DNA of 64,000 nucleotides from Companilactobacillus sp. (GCF_022484265.1 NZ_JAKVLR010000001.1:558001-622000); one strand, 5' to 3'; counted from the stretch's first letter, positions 27,757 to 40,420 are shown. The notes: generated from the sequence alone by a model not told the origin. Numbers and translations: made by a program.

Positions 27757-29043
27757 ATGCAAAAGCCACTAGCGTATCGTATGAGGCCGACCAATATCGA
27801 TGAAGTCGTCGGCCAACAACATTTAGTGGGCAAAGATAAGATCATTCGGCGAATGGTTCAAGCTAAAATGCTCAGTTCAATGATCCTGTATGGTCCTCCA
27901 GGGATTGGTAAAACTAGTATTGCTAGTGCGATTGCTGGATCAACTAAATACGCATTTCGCATGCTAAATGCTGCCACCGACAGTAAAAAAGATCTGCAGA
28001 TTGTGGCTGAAGAAGCTAAAATGAGCGGAACTGTCGTTTTACTGCTTGATGAAATCCATCGGCTCGATAAAACCAAACAAGATTTCTTGTTGCCACTGCT
28101 TGAAAGTGGCTCGATCATTTTAATTGGTGCCACGACTGAGAATCCATATATCAATATCAGCCCTGCTATCCGTTCCAGAGTGCAAATTTTTGAATTAAAG
28201 CCTCTTGAACCTGCCGATTTAAAAATTGCGGTTGAACGTGCCTTGCATGATAAAGAAAAAGGTCTAGGCAAGTACGATGTTAAAATTGATGACAACGCCA
28301 TGGATTTATTAGTCAGTTCTACTAATGGCGACTTGAGAAGTATTTTAAATGGCCTGGAACTATCAGTTCTCTCAACCGAACCAGAAGAAAATGGCCAAAT
28401 CCATATCACCTTGAAGGTAATCGAAGAATCTGTCCAGAAAAAAGCTATTTCTGCGGATAAAAATGGTGACAGCCATTACGATGTGATCTCGGCTTTTCAA
28501 AAATCCATTCGTGGAAGTGATCCTGACGCTGCCCTGTTATACTTAGCCAGGCTCTTGGAGGCCGGAGAACTCACAACAGCAATTAGGAGACTAATCGTCT
28601 GTGCATATGAAGATGTTGGTCTAGCGAACCCTCAGGCCTGTTCTCGAGCAGTTCAAGCCGCTCAGGTGGCTCAAATGGTCGGATTGCCTGAAGCAAGAAT
28701 TCCATTAGCCGATGCGGTGATCGATTTATGCTTGTGCCCAAAGTCTGACACTGGTATTGTCGCAATTGATGCTGCATTAGATGATGTTCGTTCTGGTAAA
28801 GCTACCTCGATACCGGATGACTTAAAAGATGCTCATTACAAGGGTGCTGCTAAATTGGGGCATGGTGTGGGCTACAAGTATCCTCACAATTACCCAAATG
28901 ATTGGGTCGAACAACAGTATCTACCAAACAACTTAGTCAATCGCACATATTACCAACCTAAGACTACTGGTAAATATGAACAAGCCCTCAAGATGCGTTT
29001 AGAACAAATTAACGGTCTTAAGAAAAATACGAAACGGAGCTAA
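27757..29043 (+). CDS. rarA: Replication-associated recombination protein RarA (MgsA), AAA+ ATPase
   Basis: 428 residues. Walker A GPPGIGKTS near 46, Walker B LLLDEIHRLDKTKQDF near 93, sensor motif GATTENPYINISPAIRSR near 125, and a C-terminal tetramerisation region containing EDVGLANPQA. RarA is a clamp-loader-like ATPase acting at stalled forks and ssDNA gaps. AAAGGAGA precedes the ATG. A small membrane protein gene begins four bases after its stop. Confidence 0.95.
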   Translation: MQKPLAYRMRPTNIDEVVGQQHLVGKDKIIRRMVQAKMLSSMILYGPPGIGKTSIASAIAGSTKYAFRMLNAATDSKKDLQIVAEEAKMSGTVVLLLDEIHRLDKTKQDFLLPLLESGSIILIGATTENPYINISPAIRSRVQIFELKPLEPADLKIAVERALHDKEKGLGKYDVKIDDNAMDLLVSSTNGDLRSILNGLELSVLSTEPEENGQIHITLKVIEESVQKKAISADKNGDSHYDVISAFQKSIRGSDPDAALLYLARLLEAGELTTAIRRLIVCAYEDVGLANPQACSRAVQAAQVAQMVGLPEARIPLADAVIDLCLCPKSDTGIVAIDAALDDVRSGKATSIPDDLKDAHYKGAAKLGHGVGYKYPHNYPNDWVEQQYLPNNLVNRTYYQPKTTGKYEQALKMRLEQINGLKKNTKRS

Positions 29044-29046
29044 TTT

Positions 29047-29328
29047 ATGATTATTCAAATCCTGATGGTAGTATTCATTTTATTTTTACTAGCATTGGCC
29101 TACAATTTATGGTCTCATTTAGACAAAAAATTCTTGATCTACTCACCTGGCGAAAATAAACGTTTGCAGAACGCAATGAAATTTACTGCAATTTTATTAG
29201 TAGTAATTTCCATTGTCGGCGTACTGATCTTATTATTTGGGAGCAAAGAAGCCAACTTTATTACTTTGATCTTAGGTAGTATCACAGCAGCAAGTTTTTC
29301 AATTTATTTAGGTAATATTCGTGGATAA
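29047..29328 (+). CDS. Small membrane protein of unknown function
   Basis: 93 residues with an N-terminal helix (about 2-22), a charged middle (YSPGENKRLQNAMK) and two further helices (about 48-65 and 70-90). I recognise no named family. It begins four bases after rarA, so the two are probably co-transcribed. The helix layout supports a real membrane protein. Confidence 0.7.
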   Translation: MIIQILMVVFILFLLALAYNLWSHLDKKFLIYSPGENKRLQNAMKFTAILLVVISIVGVLILLFGSKEANFITLILGSITAASFSIYLGNIRG

Positions 29329-29411
29329 CTGTATTTATTTTATGAAATCAACTAAAATGAAGTTATAGGAAACTATTATCCAATCAATAAATAAAACATG
29401 GGGTGATTATT

Positions 29412-29888
29412 ATGTTACAACAATATAAAAACATTCTTGTGCCTATCGATGGTTCTTTTGAATCTGAATTAGCTTTCAAAAAAGCCGTAGAAGTTGCTAA
29501 GAGAAACGATGCCAGCGTTCATCTGGTACACGTTATCGATACACGTGCATTCCAAAACGTTTCAAGCTTTGATTCAACAATGGTAGAACAAATTACTGAA
29601 AAGGCTAAAGAAACCGTTAAAGGCTATGTCAAAACTGCTAAAGAAGGCGGTTTGGAAAACATTGACTACAGCATTGAATACGGTGCCCCTAAGGCAATTA
29701 TTGCTACAGAGTTTCCAAAGAAATTAAACGTTGATTTGATCATGATCGGTGCTACTGGTTTAAATGCCATGGAAAGATTGCTCATTGGTTCAGTTACAGA
29801 ATACGTAACAAGAACTGCTGCATGCGATGTTCTAGTAGTTAGAACTGACCTTGACAACAAGTCAATCAAGAAACCTAAAGAAAACTAG
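29412..29888 (+). CDS. Universal stress protein, UspA family
   Basis: 158 residues from the ATG at 29412; GGGGTG is seven bases upstream and rules out an in-frame GTG inside it. A single Usp domain starts NILVPIDGSFESELAFKKAVEVAKR, and the ATP-binding signature G-2x-G-9x-G-S is present as GATGLNAMERLLIGSVTEYV near 118-137, so it is the nucleotide-binding type. The precise role is unknown. It ends at a 19-bp bidirectional hairpin. Confidence 0.92.
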   Translation: MLQQYKNILVPIDGSFESELAFKKAVEVAKRNDASVHLVHVIDTRAFQNVSSFDSTMVEQITEKAKETVKGYVKTAKEGGLENIDYSIEYGAPKAIIATEFPKKLNVDLIMIGATGLNAMERLLIGSVTEYVTRTAACDVLVVRTDLDNKSIKKPKEN

Positions 29889-29900
29889 ATCATAACCATA

Positions 29901-29941
29901 AAAAGGGACTTAGTTCAGAAAATCTGAACTAAGTCCCTTTT
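29901..29941. terminator. Bidirectional terminator between uspA-like gene and HTH regulator
   Basis: A 19-bp perfect stem (29901-29919 with 29923-29941) around a three-base loop, with A/T runs on both sides, between two convergent genes. Confidence 0.95.
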
Positions 29942-29950
29942 GTGTTGCAT

Positions 29951-30814
29951 CTAGTTATTGAAAATATTTAAACTCATCTTGCTGATCTTTGATTTCAATG
30001 TATCAAAGACATTCTTGTTGTCGCTAATACTTGAGATGACATAAGCTTTGATGTAATCTTCATCACTCTTTTGACCATCTTTAGTACCGGCTTCAGCCAT
30101 GTAGCAATACATTGAATCAAGTTTGAACAATGATTGTTCTTTTCTAGCAATGTAAATTCCTTCGTTAGCATATTCGATGACACTTTCGTTATCACCTAAT
30201 TCAAGTGCTAATTCAGCCATGTTAGCATAAATTAAAATGCTGTCACGGTAATTTTCATCGTTGATTTTTTCAACGCTAGATTTGATAAGTTCTTTAGATT
30301 GATCATAGTAAACTTTAGCTTCATCGTCAGAACCCTTGTTGACATAAGCCTTGGCTGTATAAATATTAATTAAAATATCATACATATCAACGCTCACAAT
30401 ATTGACGTTCATAGCACGGTTGAAGTCAAAGATTGCTTTGTCATAATTCTTTTCCACTTCATATTCAACGAGACCGCTGAAGAAGTGAATTAATTTAATT
30501 TCTTGTTTATTGTTAATATTAATATCTTTTAATTTATCCAATTTTGCAACGATACCATCGTAGTCATCTTGATAAAACAACTTCTTGATTTCGCTAATAA
30601 TTGAATAAATTTGACTATCGTCATTTACGATTACGAGGTTCATTGTGATACCCAGTCTTTCACAAATACGAACCAAGATCTCCATGCTAGGAATCTTATC
30701 CTTTTTTTCGATCAGACTTACGGTTGCCTGTGTACAGATACCATCAGCCAATTCTGACTGTGAAATACCTCTTAATTTTCTGTAATGACGAATCTTTTCA
30801 CCCAAGATTTTCAT
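29951..30814 (-). CDS. HTH (XRE) regulator with C-terminal TPR-like helices, Rgg/RRNPP-like
   Basis: 287 residues from the ATG at 30814 with GGGGATAG upstream; an ATG 15 bases further up has no ribosome site. Residues 1-62 are a Cro/CI-type HTH (KILGEKIRHYRKLRGISQSELADGICTQATVSLIEKKDKIPS). The rest is helical with TPR-like pairs. Length and layout match Rgg/PlcR-type peptide-responsive regulators. No short signal-peptide gene was recognised beside it, so its ligand and targets are unknown. Confidence 0.8.
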   Translation of the reverse strand: MKILGEKIRHYRKLRGISQSELADGICTQATVSLIEKKDKIPSMEILVRICERLGITMNLVIVNDDSQIYSIISEIKKLFYQDDYDGIVAKLDKLKDININNKQEIKLIHFFSGLVEYEVEKNYDKAIFDFNRAMNVNIVSVDMYDILINIYTAKAYVNKGSDDEAKVYYDQSKELIKSSVEKINDENYRDSILIYANMAELALELGDNESVIEYANEGIYIARKEQSLFKLDSMYCYMAEAGTKDGQKSDEDYIKAYVISSISDNKNVFDTLKSKISKMSLNIFNN

Positions 30815-30911
30815 AAAAACTATCCCCATTCATTTATTAATTTCAAGATAATTTAAACAGTTTTGAAAAAACCTTGCAAGAAATACGCAACAATAAAAGA
30901 ATAAATTAAAA

Positions 30912-31205
30912 CTATTCGTTAACTTCGAAAAGCCAAGCGTCAGATTCAGAACCATTCAATAGTTCTGGATCGTCGTTCAATTTATCATTCACAGTAACAA
31001 TTTTACCTGCGACTGGTGATTGTAATTCAACCACAGCCTTTTGAGCCTCAACAGAACCAGTTGAGTCACCTTTACTGATTTCTTTACCAATCATTGGTAA
31101 ATCGACAAATTTAACTTTACCTAAAGCTTCTTGACCTTCTTTAGTTAAACCGACACGCTTTGAATCAGCAATGTCTTTTACCCATAAATATTCTTTTTTT
31201 GCCAT
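30912..31205 (-). CDS. gcvH: GcvH-like lipoyl-domain protein
   Basis: 97 residues, shorter than the roughly 125 of canonical GcvH because the N-terminal strand region is reduced. It keeps the lipoyl hairpin VEAQKAVVELQSPVAG with the acceptor Lys56, and VGLTKEGQEALGKVKFVDLP. No glycine-cleavage gcvT or gcvP lies nearby. In low-GC Gram-positives stand-alone GcvH can relay lipoyl groups to other complexes, a plausible role here but not shown. It precedes rodA with a 16-base gap reading downstream. Confidence 0.85.
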   Translation of the reverse strand: MAKKEYLWVKDIADSKRVGLTKEGQEALGKVKFVDLPMIGKEISKGDSTGSVEAQKAVVELQSPVAGKIVTVNDKLNDDPELLNGSESDAWLFEVNE

Positions 31206-31221
31206 TAATATTCCCTACTCT

Positions 31222-32424
31222 CTATCTCTGTTTAAACGATCCATTTTCGAACATGTAACTCTTGTGATGGAATCTCATCGACATGACTAACCCGATACCA
31301 ATCATATTCCCAAGTAACGCAGAACCACCTTGAGATATAAACGGTAACGGAATACCCGTTAGCGGCAAGAGTCCAACACTCATACCAATGTTTTCAAAGA
31401 CGTGGAACAAGATCATCATAATTACACCAGTCGAAACATATGCGTAAAATTCGTTCTTCGTATCAAATGTGATTTGTACCATTTGGTAGATCAACAAGAA
31501 GTACAAGAGAATCAATACACATGAACCGATGAATCCGAAGTTCTCAGCAATAACTGAGAAAATCATATCTGATTCACGAACTGGCACATAGACATTGGAA
31601 ACATTAAAACCTTTTCCAAAAAGTTGACCTGAACCAATCGCCTTCATATTTTGCCATATCTGATAGCCGTTTTCAGTCGTATCCTGAGAAGGATTCAACC
31701 AACTATCAATACGGTTAAATTGATATGATTTAAAACCTAAGTGCATTAGAATTGGACGTCCCCAATCAGTCGCAGCAAGAGTTAACGCAATACCACCAAC
31801 AATTGCAACGACTCCAAAGACGGTTCCAATGATACGCCAATCAATTCCTGAAACTAGAACCATTCCGCCTAAAATCGCAACGAAAACCAGCAATGTACCA
31901 AAATCATTTTGTAGTTTTAACAAAACCATAATTGGAGCTGTCCATAGAAGTAATTTACCTAGCAAGATAAAGTCAGTTCTGATCGTATGGACATGATACT
32001 CGCTGTTATGCATGGTAATTACTTTACCCAGCATTAAGATATACGCGGGTTTCATAACTTCAGACGGCTGGAAAGTTAATGGTCCAAGTGCAAACCAACT
32101 CTTAGCACCAGTCGTCTGGGCATAAGATCGACTATAGAAAATCAGGACTAACAGCAATAGCGCTAGCCCTGCGTAGTACGCGTAATTAGCTATCTGCCAC
32201 AATTGCTCTGCATCAAATTGCATTACCACCGCAACAATGATTGCGCCAATCACGTACCAAATTACTTGAGTAATGACATTCTTCAGTGGATTCTGCGAAT
32301 CATGAATGGTCGCGACGTAAATCGACATCAGACCAATAATTGCAAGCATCATAACTGAAAAAATAATACCATAATCAATCCGTGATTCTAGTTCATTTTC
32401 TTTATTATTATTCCTCATTTGCAT
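31222..32424 (-). CDS. rodA: SEDS peptidoglycan polymerase RodA
   Basis: 400 residues with about ten membrane helices. FtsW/RodA signatures are FQPSEVMKPAYILMLGK near 115, the extracellular loop around QNMKAIGSGQLFGKGF, and TGIPLPFISQGGSALLGNM near 357. RodA polymerises glycan strands in the elongasome. I prefer RodA over FtsW because the gene lies with mbl rather than in the division cluster. AGGTG precedes the ATG. Confidence 0.9.
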   Translation of the reverse strand: MQMRNNNKENELESRIDYGIIFSVMMLAIIGLMSIYVATIHDSQNPLKNVITQVIWYVIGAIIVAVVMQFDAEQLWQIANYAYYAGLALLLLVLIFYSRSYAQTTGAKSWFALGPLTFQPSEVMKPAYILMLGKVITMHNSEYHVHTIRTDFILLGKLLLWTAPIMVLLKLQNDFGTLLVFVAILGGMVLVSGIDWRIIGTVFGVVAIVGGIALTLAATDWGRPILMHLGFKSYQFNRIDSWLNPSQDTTENGYQIWQNMKAIGSGQLFGKGFNVSNVYVPVRESDMIFSVIAENFGFIGSCVLILLYFLLIYQMVQITFDTKNEFYAYVSTGVIMMILFHVFENIGMSVGLLPLTGIPLPFISQGGSALLGNMIGIGLVMSMRFHHKSYMFENGSFKQR

Positions 32425-32435
32425 TTTAACACCTA

Positions 32436-32657
32436 TTAATGATTATGTAGATTATATTGCATTAACAATTCGTTTATTGCATCATCCAATTTTACAGACT
32501 TAAATGGTGTGTCGTTACTTTCGACAAATGACAAATAACGGTCGCCCTCTTTACGAATTGTACCGATATATTTTTTGCCATCCCAAAGTTCATAAGTTTC
32601 GGGATCACTACTTATATCTTTTAAATTAACTTCAATGGATTTATTCTTTCTTGCCAT
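32436..32657 (-). CDS. DUF2969 family protein
   Basis: 73 residues, acidic and soluble, one small alpha/beta domain (IEVNLKDISSDPETYELWDGKKYIGTIRKEGDRY). It matches the short DUF2969 proteins found between rodA and yidD in lactobacilli. No function is known. Gaps of 11 bases to rodA and 9 to yidD indicate one transcript. Confidence 0.8.
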   Translation of the reverse strand: MARKNKSIEVNLKDISSDPETYELWDGKKYIGTIRKEGDRYLSFVESNDTPFKSVKLDDAINELLMQYNLHNH

Positions 32658-32666
32658 TAAATTTTC

Positions 32667-32960
32667 CTATTCTTTACTATGAAATTTTTTTGCAATGATT
32701 TCGTCTTCGTAGGCTTCAGGATGTGGGTTCCTAAAAATCGTGAAATTATCAGGAACTGGATCCACTCCACCACGAACAAAGGGATTGCACCGAAGAATTC
32801 TTGCAGTCCCCATGATCGTCCCTAAAATTGCACCGTGTTTCTGCACAGCCGTAATAAAATAACTTGAACAAGTTGGGTAATATCTACAACTGGGTGGTAG
32901 CACGGGTGAAATAAATTTCTGGTATATTCTCACTATACCAATCAAAAGTTTTTTTAACAT
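32667..32960 (-). CDS. yidD: Membrane protein insertion efficiency factor YidD
   Basis: 97 residues from the ATG at 32960, where the family-typical [19 protein letters not shown] begins; the frame upstream overlaps epuA. The cysteine-rich core [21 protein letters not shown] and [14 protein letters not shown] is diagnostic of YidD (DUF37). The protein is proposed to assist YidC-dependent membrane insertion. Its start lies two bases after the epuA stop. Confidence 0.95.
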   Translation of the reverse strand: MLKKLLIGIVRIYQKFISPVLPPSCRYYPTCSSYFITAVQKHGAILGTIMGTARILRCNPFVRGGVDPVPDNFTIFRNPHPEAYEDEIIAKKFHSKE

Positions 32961-32962
32961 AT

Positions 32963-33145
32963 TTATCTCAGAAAGTCGAACATATGAATCCAAGTTCCTG
33001 GCCATAAGACTGCTAATGGATTAGATCCACCTAAGCCTGAACCGATCAACATACCTAAAACGAAAAAGATGATCATGAATAAGATAACCCAGCCAATCTT
33101 TTTAAATATGTCGCGCCGATATTCTTTTCCAAAGTCTCGTTTCAT
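32963..33145 (-). CDS. epuA: EpuA-like small membrane protein (annotated in relatives as RNA polymerase beta-associated)
   Basis: 60 residues: a charged N-terminus ([16 protein letters not shown]), one helix ([24 protein letters not shown]) and a tail ending [13 protein letters not shown]. The pattern matches the short EpuA/DUF1656-like proteins often labelled DNA-directed RNA polymerase subunit beta in lactobacilli. The label is historical and the role uncertain. It lies between mbl (10-base gap) and yidD. Confidence 0.7.
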   Translation of the reverse strand: MKRDFGKEYRRDIFKKIGWVILFMIIFFVLGMLIGSGLGGSNPLAVLWPGTWIHMFDFLR

Positions 33146-33155
33146 ATATTACACC

Positions 33156-34145
33156 TTAATATTTCTTATGTTTTTCAATATTCTCAAGTAGTATTCCTGT
33201 ACCCAAGGCCACTGAATCTAGTGGTCTGTCAGTCATCAAAACTGGGACCTCAAGCTCTTGCGATAGTAATTTATCCAAGTTCTTCAACAAGGCGCCACCA
33301 CCAGTGAGCATGATACCACGATCAATAATATCTGCAGATAATTCTGGAGGAGTTTCCTCTAAAACGCTCTTAGCAGATTCAATGATCTGATTGATACCAT
33401 CACGCAAAGCATCCTCGATTTCTTTTTCGTTGAGCGTGATTTCTTTTGGCAAGCCAGAAACGATATCAATACCACTAGCAGAAAATGTTGTACTTTCGTT
33501 TCCGCCCTCAGCAGAACCAATTTCCATCTTGATTGCTTCAGCAGTACGTTCACCAATAATCAAGTTATGAGCGGCCTTAACGTACGTTTGAATAGCAGTA
33601 GTCATTTTATCGCCGGCAAATCTTAAAGAGCGGCTAGTAACAACATCGCCCATTGATAAAACAGCGATATCACTAGTACCACCACCGATATCAATTACCA
33701 TATTCCCTTGTGGTTTGAAAATGTCCAATCCTGCACCAACAGCAGCTACTTTAGGTTCAAGTTGAAGATAAACTTTCCCCCCACCTGCTTGTTCCGCAGC
33801 CTCAATAATGGACTTTTGTTCCACTGGAGTTACGTTTGTAGGCGCACAGATCATAATTACAGGCTTTGAGAAAAAGCTCTTAACGTTCAATTTATCGATA
33901 AAGTATTGAAGCATTTTTTCAGTGATGTTAAAGTCAGCAATCACACCATCTTTAAGTGGTCGAATGGCAGTGATGTTAGCTGGTGTTCTACCAACCATTT
34001 GGTAAGCATCTTTACCAACAGCAACCACATCGTTTGTTTTCGAGTTGATTGCAACAATCGATGGTTCGTTTAGAACAATACCCTCGCCTTTGACATCAAT
34101 TAATACATTCGCAGTTCCTAAATCAATTCCAAGATATTTCGCCAT
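33156..34145 (-). CDS. mbl: MreB paralogue Mbl
   Basis: 329 residues, actin fold. Motifs are [15 protein letters not shown] near 4, MVIDIGGGTSDIAVLSMG near 150 and [15 protein letters not shown] near 275. It is a second MreB-like filament protein; the location downstream of murA in the atp-murA region identifies it as Mbl rather than MreB. It probably shares elongasome duties with MreB at 16 kb. Confidence 0.93.
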   Translation of the reverse strand: MAKYLGIDLGTANVLIDVKGEGIVLNEPSIVAINSKTNDVVAVGKDAYQMVGRTPANITAIRPLKDGVIADFNITEKMLQYFIDKLNVKSFFSKPVIMICAPTNVTPVEQKSIIEAAEQAGGGKVYLQLEPKVAAVGAGLDIFKPQGNMVIDIGGGTSDIAVLSMGDVVTSRSLRFAGDKMTTAIQTYVKAAHNLIIGERTAEAIKMEIGSAEGGNESTTFSASGIDIVSGLPKEITLNEKEIEDALRDGINQIIESAKSVLEETPPELSADIIDRGIMLTGGGALLKNLDKLLSQELEVPVLMTDRPLDSVALGTGILLENIEKHKKY

Positions 34146-34212
34146 ACTATATCCTCCAAAAATCTAGACAAAAAAAGTATATCATAACCAGCAACAGCAT
34201 GACATTGTTAAA

Positions 34213-34241
34213 CAAAAAAAGAAAGTGGCTAAACCACTTTC
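34213..34241 (-). terminator. Terminator after murA
   Basis: The minus strand reads GAAAGTGG-TTTAG-CCACTTTC followed by seven T residues, immediately after the murA stop and before mbl. Confidence 0.9.
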
Positions 34242-35564
34242 CTAAGCAAGTTTATCGGCACTAGAAACAGTTTTGAAGACTAAACTCTCTCTTCCGTTCT
34301 GATCTATTGAGACACGTCTGATATTTGCTCCTAAGTTTTGGAGCTTTTCAGTGAAATTGTAATAGCCTCGATCTAAATATTGCAAGTTTGAAACACGTGT
34401 TTCACCCTCGGCAACGATTCCAGCTAAAACAAGAGCTGCAGCAGCTCGAAGATCAGTCGCAGAAACATTAGCACCTGTTAATTGTGCTGGCCCAAACATT
34501 ATGGCTGAATTACCTTCGATCTTGTAATCGGCATGCATCTTACCAAGTTCTGGAAAATGCATAAAACGATTTTCAAAGACAGTCTCAGTCATGACCGTTG
34601 TACCATTACTCAAAAGTTGAGCCAATGTCATTTGAGCTTGCATATCAGTTGGAAATCCTGGATGTGGCAATGTTTTAACATCAACTGCCTTCAAATCATC
34701 TGTACCAATCACACGAATCCCTTCGTCAGAATCAATGATTTGAACACCCATTTCAGTTAATTTTGAAATTAATGGTTTGTTGTGTGCTACTAAAGCATCT
34801 TTAATCATGATATCGCCGTTTGTAACTGCAGCCGCAACCATGAATGTTCCAGCTTCAATACGATCTTGCATGATTGCATGTTCACAGCCATGCATTTCTT
34901 TAACACCTTTAATGCGGATTGTATTGGTACCTGCACCAGAAATATTTGCACCCATTTTACTTAATACGTTAGCAAGGTCAACAATTTCTGGTTCACGGGC
35001 AACGTTATCGATGACCGTCTCGCCTTCAGCAAGAGTTGCCGCCATCATGATATTTTGAGTTGCTCCAACACTTGGAAAGTCCAAATAAATGTTTGCACCA
35101 TGTAATCCATCAGTTACAGCATCGATGAAGCCGCCGTTTTGTGAGAATTTGGCACCCATTGCTTCGAGTCCCTTTAAATGCAAATCAATAGGACGTGAGC
35201 CAATTGCACAGCCACCGGGCATGGCAACATGTGCTTCCTTTTTACGAGCTAAAATAGGTCCTAAAACAACAATTGAAGCACGCATTTTATCAACTAAGTC
35301 CTCAGGAGCAGTCGTTGAAATACCGGCAGCTGAGTCTACGACGATTGTTTCAGTATCTTGATCAAAATCTACTTTGGCATCCAATGCTCCCAAAACTTTG
35401 CACATCGTTGTGACGTCAGATAAAGGAGGAATATTACTTAAATACGTCTTTCCTTCCGAAGCTAACAATGTCGATGCAAGAATCGGCAGTACGGCATTTT
35501 TGGCACCTTCGATCTTTACAGTTCCTTTAAGGCGTGAAGGCCCGTCTACGATTATTTGTTGCAA
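34242..35564 (-). CDS. murA: UDP-GlcNAc enolpyruvyltransferase MurA
   Basis: 440 residues from a TTG at 35564, eight bases after GGAGGG; a TTG at 35579 overlaps that site. With this start Lys22 and Asn23 fall in the canonical KNAVLP motif and the fosfomycin-target cysteine is Cys119 ([13 protein letters not shown]). MurA catalyses the first committed step of peptidoglycan synthesis. The GGCAIG loop retains Cys, so target-based fosfomycin resistance is not predicted. It follows a DUF1146 gene. Confidence 0.96.
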   Translation of the reverse strand: MQQIIVDGPSRLKGTVKIEGAKNAVLPILASTLLASEGKTYLSNIPPLSDVTTMCKVLGALDAKVDFDQDTETIVVDSAAGISTTAPEDLVDKMRASIVVLGPILARKKEAHVAMPGGCAIGSRPIDLHLKGLEAMGAKFSQNGGFIDAVTDGLHGANIYLDFPSVGATQNIMMAATLAEGETVIDNVAREPEIVDLANVLSKMGANISGAGTNTIRIKGVKEMHGCEHAIMQDRIEAGTFMVAAAVTNGDIMIKDALVAHNKPLISKLTEMGVQIIDSDEGIRVIGTDDLKAVDVKTLPHPGFPTDMQAQMTLAQLLSNGTTVMTETVFENRFMHFPELGKMHADYKIEGNSAIMFGPAQLTGANVSATDLRAAAALVLAGIVAEGETRVSNLQYLDRGYYNFTEKLQNLGANIRRVSIDQNGRESLVFKTVSSADKLA

Positions 35565-35592
35565 TGTATTTCCCTCCAAAACGTTCAGCTAA

Positions 35593-35829
35593 TTACATTA
35601 GTAATGTTAGGTTTTGCGATACATTTATGATGCTCAAGAAAAATGAGCTCACTGTATAACCCAGTGCAATTGAAATTAGCGCTACGAGTAATTGTAACAT
35701 TCTTGTGTTATTTTTGTCATAAATCTTTCGCCAATCAACTGCTTGAAGTGCATTATAACTAAGCCAAATAAAAAATAAGTGACTCACGATGGTAATTATT
35801 GCGGTAATTCCTAAACTGTGCATCATCAA
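35593..35829 (-). CDS. DUF1146 (YwzB) small membrane protein
   Basis: 78 residues with two helices (about 8-27 and 46-68) and the family motif YNALQAVDWRKIYDKNNTRMLQLLVALISIALGY. DUF1146 proteins of unknown function are encoded between atpC and murA in many Firmicutes, as here. It lies 28 bases upstream of murA. Confidence 0.88.
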   Translation of the reverse strand: MMMHSLGITAIITIVSHLFFIWLSYNALQAVDWRKIYDKNNTRMLQLLVALISIALGYTVSSFFLSIINVSQNLTLLM

Positions 35830-35981
35830 AACCTCTATTCAAACGGTAACACGAATGGATACCTGATAGTTTGTTCTTTAAAGTAATTTAAAATATAAAA
35901 AAATGAGTCAAATTGACTAAAAAAATGATTTTTTATCTAGCAATTCGTTTCATTGTAACAGACTTAATACAATTTAAATAC

Positions 35982-36013
35982 AAAAAAAGTCCAGGAACAT
36001 GTCCTAGACTTTT
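35982..36013 (-). terminator. Terminator of the atp operon
   Basis: The minus strand has AGTCTAGGA pairing with TCCTGGACT around a CATGT loop, followed by seven T residues, just downstream of the atpC stop. Confidence 0.9.
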
Positions 36014-36020
36014 GGTTGAA

Positions 36021-36452
36021 TTATTTGTGTTCACTAACGTTAATTCTGTTAATAGCTTTCCGCAATGAAACTTCAGCACGGTCCAAATCATCAACATTAT
36101 TACCATCACGAGCAGTTTGAATAGTTTGTTCAGCTTGCTCTTTTTGATATTTGGCACGTCTTAAGTCAATGTCGCGGGCTCTTTCAGCAGAATTTGCAAC
36201 AATTGAAACAAGATCATTGCTGAACTCCAGGAAACCACCGTTAACCGCAATACAATCCTCATGATTAGGATTGTCTACTCGTTTAACACGAACTTCAGCG
36301 ATTTTGAGTGGCGCAATTATTGGTTCATGTCCACGCATGATACCAATATCACCATCAATAGCACTTGCAACGATGACTTCAGCGTGATGATTATAAACGA
36401 CACCATCAGGAGTAACAATATTGACCGTCATTGGTTGTTCTTGATCAGCCAT
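36021..36452 (-). CDS. atpC: ATP synthase epsilon subunit
   Basis: 143 residues. An N-terminal beta sandwich (TVNIVTPDGVVYNHHAEVIVASAIDGDIGIMRGHEPIIAPL) precedes a C-terminal helical hairpin containing AERARDIDLRRAKYQKEQAEQ. It is part of the central stalk and can inhibit ATP hydrolysis. Last gene of the operon, 16 bases after atpD. Confidence 0.96.
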   Translation of the reverse strand: MADQEQPMTVNIVTPDGVVYNHHAEVIVASAIDGDIGIMRGHEPIIAPLKIAEVRVKRVDNPNHEDCIAVNGGFLEFSNDLVSIVANSAERARDIDLRRAKYQKEQAEQTIQTARDGNNVDDLDRAEVSLRKAINRINVSEHK

Positions 36453-36468
36453 ATCATACCCTCCTTAT

Positions 36469-37935
<1,467 letters not shown>

Positions 37936-37940
37936 CTAAA

Positions 37941-38858
37941 CTATTCTAGTGCCGCAGCACCGCCAACAATCTCTGTGATCTCAGTAGTAATTTGAGCTTG
38001 ACGTGCACGATTATAGTGAAGCGATAAGCTGGAAATTAAGTCATCAGCATTATCGGTAGCACTCTTCATCGCTGTAACTGAAGCAGCATGTTCTGCTGTT
38101 TTAGCGTCCATCATTGCTCCAAACATCAATGATTCAATATATTGCGGAACGATCGCTGAAAGTACTGTTTCAGGATCTGGATCAGTAATATATTCACTGG
38201 CAATATTTTCTTCTTCTGCCGTAACGTCGTCAGGTTTATCTAGAGGCAATAATTTTTCATTAGTGAATCTAGATACCAACGAGTTAACGTGATGGTTGTG
38301 GTCAAGGTATATTTCATCAAATGTACCTGCTTGATATAACTGGAGGATCGATTTAACAATCGGAGTAATATCTTCGACAGTTGGAATATCTGGCAAGCCA
38401 CGATATTCGTATGCAATGTCGTAACCACGAGCTTTAAAAAATTCTGTTCCGGTATTACCTAATGAGATAATCGTAAATTTACTTTTATCATTGTTATGTT
38501 TAGTACGGAAGATATCCATCATAGCTTTTAAAATATTACTATTGTATCCGCCAACTAAACCACGATCACTAGTTAATACGATGTAAGCAGTCTTTTTAAC
38601 ATCACGAACTTGAAGAATATTATTGACACTTAATGGATCGGCAGCATTGCTACAAGATGGAACATTTTTAAAAACATTCCCTAGCGTCAAGTGACGAACA
38701 ATATCTCCAACTTTCTTAGCATAAAGTTGATAAGCTACAGATTGTTTTTCAATACGTGAGAGTTTGGCACCAGAAACCATTTGCATGGCTCTTGTGATTT
38801 GACCGGTTTTTTGAGTAGAAGTGATTCTTCTTTTAATGTCCATTAGGGACTCAGCCAT
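37941..38858 (-). CDS. atpG: ATP synthase gamma subunit
   Basis: 305 residues. The N-terminal helix MDIKRRITSTQKTGQITRAMQMVSGAKL and the C-terminal helix ASVTAMKSATDNADDLISSLSLHYNRARQAQITTEITEIVGGAAAL form the coiled-coil rotor shaft, both well conserved. It lies between atpA (17-base gap) and atpD (20-base gap). Confidence 0.97.
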   Translation of the reverse strand: MAESLMDIKRRITSTQKTGQITRAMQMVSGAKLSRIEKQSVAYQLYAKKVGDIVRHLTLGNVFKNVPSCSNAADPLSVNNILQVRDVKKTAYIVLTSDRGLVGGYNSNILKAMMDIFRTKHNNDKSKFTIISLGNTGTEFFKARGYDIAYEYRGLPDIPTVEDITPIVKSILQLYQAGTFDEIYLDHNHHVNSLVSRFTNEKLLPLDKPDDVTAEEENIASEYITDPDPETVLSAIVPQYIESLMFGAMMDAKTAEHAASVTAMKSATDNADDLISSLSLHYNRARQAQITTEITEIVGGAAALE

Positions 38859-38875
38859 GATTCAAACCTCCTGTA

Positions 38876-40420
<1,545 letters not shown>

